Positions 58,613 through 64,000 of a stretch of DNA of 64,000 nucleotides are shown piece by piece. A program made the translations under genes and the position numbers. Source of the DNA: Glandiceps talaboti (taxonomy: Eukaryota; Hemichordata; Enteropneusta; Spengelidae); assembly GCF_964340395.1 (NCBI RefSeq), contig NC_135559.1:2926501-2990500 (forward strand), read 5' to 3'. Below the pieces are notes generated by a model. It saw only the letters and a list, made by a program, of their open reading frames with translations. It ran no database searches and was not told the DNA's origin. Position 1 is the first letter of the stretch. Each line of letters starts with the position of its first letter.

Positions 58613-58994
58613 TGTGTATGTATGTATGTATGTATGTATGTATGTATGTATGTATGTATGTATGTATGTATGTATGTATGTATGTATGTATGTATGTATG
58701 TATGTATGTATGTATGCATGCATGTATGTATGTATGTATGTATGTATGTATGTATGTATGTATGTACGTATGTATGTACGTATGTACGTATGTACGTATG
58801 TACGTATGTATGTATGTATGTATGTATGTATGTATGTATGTATGTATGTATGTATGTATGTATGTATGTATGTATGTGTGTGTATGTATGTATGTATGTA
58901 TGTATGTGTGTGTATGTATGTATGTATGTATGTATGTATGTATGTATGTATGTATGTATGTATGTATGTATGTATGTATGTATGTATGTATGTA
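58613..58994. repeat. (ATGT)n microsatellite, about 380 bp
   Basis: About 95 units with interspersed GTAC, ATGC and GTGT variants. Same tetranucleotide class, reverse complement, as the array at 43778-44021. Long MYVC/IHTY frames are repeat artefacts. Confidence 0.98.
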
Positions 58995-59709
58995 GCGAGA
59001 ACAACGTGAATGACATACATTGACTATAAATCGCAATGCCTTTCATATGTTGTACTCCTTTAACACAATAAAATGATAACATACATGGAAAGCATGGTCA
59101 GAAATATGTGCATTACTTAATATATTGCATATAAAACTAGATTTGTATAGTTTGAGACCCATAAAGGAACACTTTGATGCTTATTACATTGATGTACGCT
59201 TGAATAGTATGAATGTATGCACTCAATATATTTTGAAGCTTTCGTGTGTTTTGTTTAGGAATAGCAGATCGAAAAAACTTACGAAGTTTGAAACAACAAC
59301 AACAATAATAGTACGTACAAGTACTGTTTAGCCTTTCTATCTTCCAAATGTTTCAGTTATGTAAAAAGGTTCTATATAAAGTCCTTCACATCACCATTCC
59401 GACATTAATACCTGCATTTCCGGACTGAACTTTATGAATATTACCAGAAAATATGGGGATTTTGTAGAATCGATGACGTAGAAGGACAATGTTGTGACGT
59501 AACGACCAGGATAAACCCCGTACTATTTGTTTGAAAGCGTTCAATTTGGTTTGTGTATATTCAAACCACTAAAAACAGTGTGAGGTGTATAGTATTATCA
59601 CTGCAAGCACTACAACAGCTAATAAGATAAACATTGCAGTTATGGCAAGCTCGTGCATTACTACAGGTACGACGACAGTTATTGAAGTGTGTTCTTTTCA
59701 CCAGTATAA

Positions 59710-62700
59710 TCACCCCTGTGAAACTGCTAGCTGTGTCAAGACAGTCAGTATCAGGCACAAGACAGACGCGATAGGAATGCTACCTCCACAGTAACAATTG
59801 GAATCTGTTACGTCATCAACATCTCGACGTACTCTGTCAGAAACAAAGTCCCTATGGAAGACAAATAACAAGATTGAAGTTAAAAAAAATATATACTTGT
59901 GGATTTTTCAAAATCTATATACTTATGAATCAAATTTTGATAACTGAATCAGAAACATTTGTCAGTATTTATCCATGCATGTTTTAAAAAGGATAAAATG
60001 CCATACAGATATAATTTTAACGAAGCGCATTTTACAATTTTACATTCCCTGCAATCAAATATGAGAATGTAGTCTGTACAAAGTTACTCTTACTCCTGGC
60101 ATATACCTAAGCAGCACTACCGCCCTCTACACCTCCTTTGCGCACGCTCCCTGTCCCGTCTGAAAGCGCATAGGAATGCGTCTTTCACATAGCAACCTCC
60201 GTCCTACCAGGTCCTCCATTTATTCAATTGGTTAGACAGGGACACAATAATTATTCAAAGACTTCAGCCATTTATGAAACTGGCACTGGAATTAACTGGT
60301 TAGGCTAGATTCTTGTTTAGTGTTGAGCACCTACAGTACCTAAAGATAGCTCACACAAACAATGTATTTTGCAATTGGACAATAAAATGTAGCAATGTTA
60401 GACTTTTTGTAGAGGCGGGCGATGTTTTGTTCCAGGTTAACCGATATTTATGTTTATCATGATATTATACTTACGTGTAATCCATACATTCAGATTGAAA
60501 TCCATGCTCAGATATCTTGTTTCTCAGATTATCTAATGTTGTCCCACTTTTACAAGTTTCTTTCCTACATAAATGCAGAAGGGGAAAGTCTACCACTCGA
60601 TCAATCATGATTTTAATAAGATTGTCTTTTAATCATAATACAAATTTGTCTCTCCAGAGGGCGCTGTGACAGGGTAGGCAGGCCTTCACGTCACTCTCAG
60701 CATCAGGAAAATACAAATTACTATCTCAATGTTATGCTGTTCGATTTTGGAAAAAAAAGCGTTTTACATAATATAACCAATTTAAGATATTGTCTTTAAC
60801 ATTCAAAACTTTGAATGGATAATTTGTCCACTGATTCTATACTAAAAATACAAGCCTCAATCACCCAGGATATTCAATTCTAAGGTTACATAATCTATGT
60901 ATTGCCTACCTTGTCGATGTATAAACCAAGAGTATACGAACTAGTGTAACTCTTCCTGTCCGTAGGTTTGGCAGTTCATAAAGAGCGAAGATGCTTTTGA
61001 AGAAAACAATTAATTGTAAGTTATGATTACAAAGAAAGTATGATATGATATGATATGATATGATATGATATGGTGTGGTATGGTGTGGTGTGGTGTGGTG
61101 TGGTGTGGTGTGGTGTGGTGTGGTGTGGTGTGGTGTGATGATATGTGTTTTATTGTCATATATATACTGATACATATATAATGAAATGTGCATTGATTTT
61201 GCGTGTAATGAAAAATTTACAAAAACAGTATTCTGTAGAGGACTCCTAACACGAGATTGGTAATAGATTCACAAAGTCTTACAAAATGCTATAATTCCTC
61301 TTCACTTCTGAGATATACAATTGTGATCCCTCGACCATGCATACTAGACGTTCAATGACTTTTTCAGTTAGCAGAGGTTTCCAATCAGTGTACCGAAACC
61401 CCCATACTAGACCATAGGGGAGGGGAGGGGAACTACGCCATAACTTGGCAGGAGCGCGCGTACAGCAACACTGTGATTAATAAAATTCATCAACGGTTCT
61501 CTTCATCACCTGACAATTCTCCTCTGTCAGGTGTCACCAACCATCATCTGTCATTAGATCATCAGTTGGCCTGAAGAAGCATCCAGGATAGGACGTGAAA
61601 CTATTGCCACTCAAAACAATAGCAAGCCCAGTAGGGTAGATTATAATTACTTCTTTATTACTAGAGGAGTACACACATTTTCTTGTGATTCTTATTTGCT
61701 GAAAACTTGAGTCACAACAGACCAAGTGGAATTTCATGATAGGGAGAGAAATTCTATGTTGATTTATACTAACCTGTTGTCTCTAAATGCACCACCATCT
61801 CTTGAACCATCGAGCATAATAGACACAATTCCCACGGCTTCTTCAGCAAACTAAAAGAAAAGATAAGGGGTTTATTTCACATGTTATAAAGGGAAACGCC
61901 ACTGTAGGAAATAAAGGCATTTTCGTAAACTTGTGTTCTGGAGTCGTTTGACATTTTTGCAACATATATTTGATCTTGTAAGTTCATACATTCTGTCGAT
62001 CATGATGCATTTGCTGATGATAATCAAATGTATAAAAGTGCTCAAATTGACCAAATTCGACTCATGATCGAAACCATGCAGAATTGTATCTATGATGTTA
62101 AAGTATGGATGACTCACAACAAACTCCAATTCAACGACAGTAAAACTGAAGCTATGCTAATCATGTCACCTAGACTGACCACTAAAGAGTCTCCCACTCA
62201 CATCCATGTCGGTGATGCTGATGTACACTTTTCCTCTTGCGTCAAGAACCTTTGTGAACATGGCAGAGCATGTTCAGAATGTCTGTAATATGTCGTGTAT
62301 GCAGTCGTCATATTGCTTCAATCTGTCATTTTCTAACGCAACAGGCCACCAAGACTCTTGTCTGTGTTCTTTCTCGCTTGGATTACTGTAATAGTCTTCT
62401 TTCTGGTTGTCCTAAGAATCTTATTAACAAGCTACAGCATGTACAGAATGCAGCCACACGCCTTGTGTGCAAAGCCACAAAGTTTGACCACGTTGAACCA
62501 CTTCTACATTCTTTACATTGGTTACCGATCAACTCTCGCATACAACACAAGGTTTCTTCTGTTTGTTATGACGTGTTGGAGGTGATTGGTCCTGACCCAC
62601 CACCATTGGTGGAGGGTCTATGGTCCTGCATATCTTTCTCATCTTCTTCATCTTTATGCTCCCAACAGACAACTTAGGTCTTCATCCAAAACACGCATCC

Positions 62701-63876
62701 TAAAGAAACCATTTGTCACTAAGAAGCTCGGCGAGCATTCCCCGTTCTTGATCTTACACTGCTTCTTCAATTTGGAACAGTCTTTCCCACAGTTTTCATC
62801 ACACTCACTCTAAGTCTCCGTTCCGTTCTGCCCTTAAAACTTACCTATTTCAATCTTAACTCCCACTCACTTTATACACACTTCTCTCTACATCCTTCCA
62901 TGTTTTCAATTGTTTCTCTGTATCCTCTCATTTTGTTAGTAGTTCTGTGTCTGCGCCTGGAGCTCTTCGGAGAACAGGCACATTATAAATTACTATTATT
63001 ATATGTATTACGCAAGAATGACGAGAAAAACCTACTTTAAGTCGCGATTCAATTCTGCCATTATCTGTAAAGTTCCGTTCTCCTAAAGGGGAGTCCTGAT
63101 TTGACTGTAACTGCGTTTACAAAGAGGATTACCATGACTGTTACTCACCACAATCGATGCTTGCTGCCAAAAAGCTCCAACCGCATCAAATTTCTCGATT
63201 TGACGGCATTCTTTGTAGCCCTGACATGAATTGTAGTTAATTCCAGGCGTCGATTTCTGGCCACACCATGTCAACTTATTAGCTGTGTACCCTGTCAAAG
63301 TATCCTCTAACGTTGTGAAGTCACATGTTGCTGATGCTTCATGTGCTTGATTAGTCGTATTGGACCAGAACAACGTCTACATAATTATACATTGGAAATG
63401 AAATGAAAAGACACGTGACCGTAAAAATAAAATACAAGACTAAAATTTTAATGAAAAAGTGTGGACGACGTTGACTAAAACTCGTCATTTCACGTCATGG
63501 AGAATATATAAAACGTAATCAGGGGTGAAAACAAGACTTTTTCTTAATTAACAACAATGCATTGTAGGTGTCCATAATGTCACGTGTTCTGTATAATGGT
63601 CAAGTTGATCAATTCGCATACTGAGTCTTGGCTTTGTGTTTCGACATGAATAACAGTTTAATACCATCAAAGAAAGTTAAATTTCAAGTTTCTTTGATTT
63701 TTGTTTTTTGACAGTCTACTGTACACTTATGCTATGAAAATAACCGAGATACCTTATCCTTTGGCGTTGGGTGCACTGCAGCCTTACAGTAATTGATGTA
63801 GCTGTCCTTGAGAAGACATGGATCCTTATATGCAAAGGCATCGTGGAACAGACGCCACAGATTAGTACAATTTTGC
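59710..63876 (-). CDS. CD38: ADP-ribosyl cyclase (CD38/BST1 family), partial, last six coding exons
   Basis: Minus-strand exons 63876-63753, 63376-63149, 61850-61774, 60993-60910, 60564-60475 and 59851-59710. All have GT-AG junctions and linked phases, giving 247 residues plus TGA; the N-terminal exon(s) lie beyond 64000. The family makes cyclic ADP-ribose and ADP-ribose from NAD+. Visible landmarks are NCTNLWRLFHDAF, LFWSN (Trp125 position of human CD38), the signature TLEDTL, NKLTWCG, GINYNSC, GAFWQQAS (Trp189 position) and LYELPNL (catalytic Glu226 position), so the active-site residues appear present. ETCKSGTTLDNLRNKI follows with the conserved Cys pair. The last exon ends in Cys-Gly-Gly-Ser then about 25 hydrophobic residues with no cytoplasmic tail, typical of a GPI-anchor signal (as in BST1). 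A LINE sits in the intron between the second and third of these exons. Confidence 0.9.
61040..61137. repeat. Compound pentanucleotide repeat (GATAT)n-(GTGTG)n
   Basis: About 7 GATAT units pass through GGTAT into about 12 GGTGT/GTGTG units. It starts about 45 bp upstream (on the gene strand) of the acceptor of the CD38-like exon 60993-60910. Confidence 0.95.
61560..61680. mobile_element. Possible retroelement terminal fragment (Penelope-like or LINE-like)
   Basis: GGCCTGAAGAAGCATCCAGG followed by ATAGGACGTGAAACTATTGC has the CTGAAGA...GAAAC arrangement seen near ends of Penelope-like and some LINE elements in invertebrates, then an AT-rich stretch with CTTTATT. No coding part is visible. Weak evidence. 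Confidence 0.25.
61995..63003 (+). mobile_element. LINE (CR1/L2/jockey-type) 3' fragment in a CD38-like intron
   Basis: Starts within the reverse transcriptase: HDAFADDNQMYKS contains the catalytic ADD box (FADD for YADD). VKVWMTHNKLQFNDSKTEAM, SRLDYCNSLLSGCPKN, LQHVQNAATRLVC and HWLPINSRIQHK follow in the usual order. The frame changes at least twice (about 62280 and again after about 62600), so it is a dead copy. The 3' end is a short hairpin region (CTGGAGCTCTTCGGAGAACAGG) and an (ATT)n tail at about 62990-63003. Antisense to the host gene. Confidence 0.9.
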
Positions 63877-64000
63877 CTGTAACAGAAGACGGGTGTATAT
63901 GTAATTAAAGTAAGTCAAAATATCATCCCCTTTTCAGTCGCTAAGATACACCATTCGTTCCACGCTGTCAGTTAGACGCCTTATCAACATGACGCAATTT

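Noticed and set aside
58483-59082. Long MYVC/IHTY frames on both strands (also 43703-44098)
   Set aside because: Artefacts of (ATGT)n and (ACAT)n microsatellites.
59561-59758. 65-aa minus-strand frame overlapping the CD38-like last exon
   Set aside because: A different frame from the spliced reading; the frame linked by phase to exon 60564-60475 ends at 59710.

Overview
The window is animal nuclear DNA: AT-rich, full of introns, microsatellites, minisatellites, short inverted-repeat elements (MITEs) and fragments of LINE retrotransposons. The gene content suggests an invertebrate deuterostome (a hemichordate, echinoderm or lancelet type of genome). This rests on C1q-like and ADP-ribosyl-cyclase-like genes, a UPF3 with a vertebrate-style C-terminal exon-junction motif, and TMCO3 close to UPF3, two genes that also share human 13q34. 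The species cannot be fixed from sequence alone.

Layout. (1) 1665-20590, minus strand: a complete TMCO3-like cation/proton antiporter gene with 12 coding exons whose splice phases all agree (722 aa). Its introns hold at least five tandem-repeat arrays and many MITEs. (2) About 20.6-24.6 kb: a divergent intergenic region between TMCO3 and UPF3, with a large inverted repeat (arms about 270 bp) over the likely promoters. (3) 24601-33948, plus strand: a complete UPF3 gene of 10 coding exons (686 aa), a nonsense-mediated-decay factor. (4) 36148-36774, plus strand: a small secreted C1q-domain gene, with a 17-residue segment repeated four times inside the domain. (5) 41431-44679 and 49084-52534, plus strand: two tandem three-exon genes for TMEM26-like multipass membrane proteins (362 and 365 aa), inside a duplicated block of more than 5 kb. 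(6) 53.2-59.7 kb: gene-poor, with foldback elements, a CR1-like LINE remnant and long microsatellites. (7) 59710-63876, minus strand: the last six coding exons of an ADP-ribosyl cyclase (CD38/BST1 family) gene that continues past the right edge. It ends in a GPI-anchor-like tail, and one intron carries a 5'-truncated LINE.

The genes do not form one pathway. The most unusual feature is in TMCO3. A minisatellite of about 44 units of 32/36 bp starts exactly at the 5' splice site of one exon, and most units repeat a splice-donor-like GTAAGC. A second, 93-bp array starts a few bases inside another TMCO3 intron. Other points of interest are the inverted repeat over the divergent promoters, a conversion-like identity peak over exon 2 of the TMEM26-like pair, and a small MITE family for which the paralogous duplication supplies an empty insertion site.
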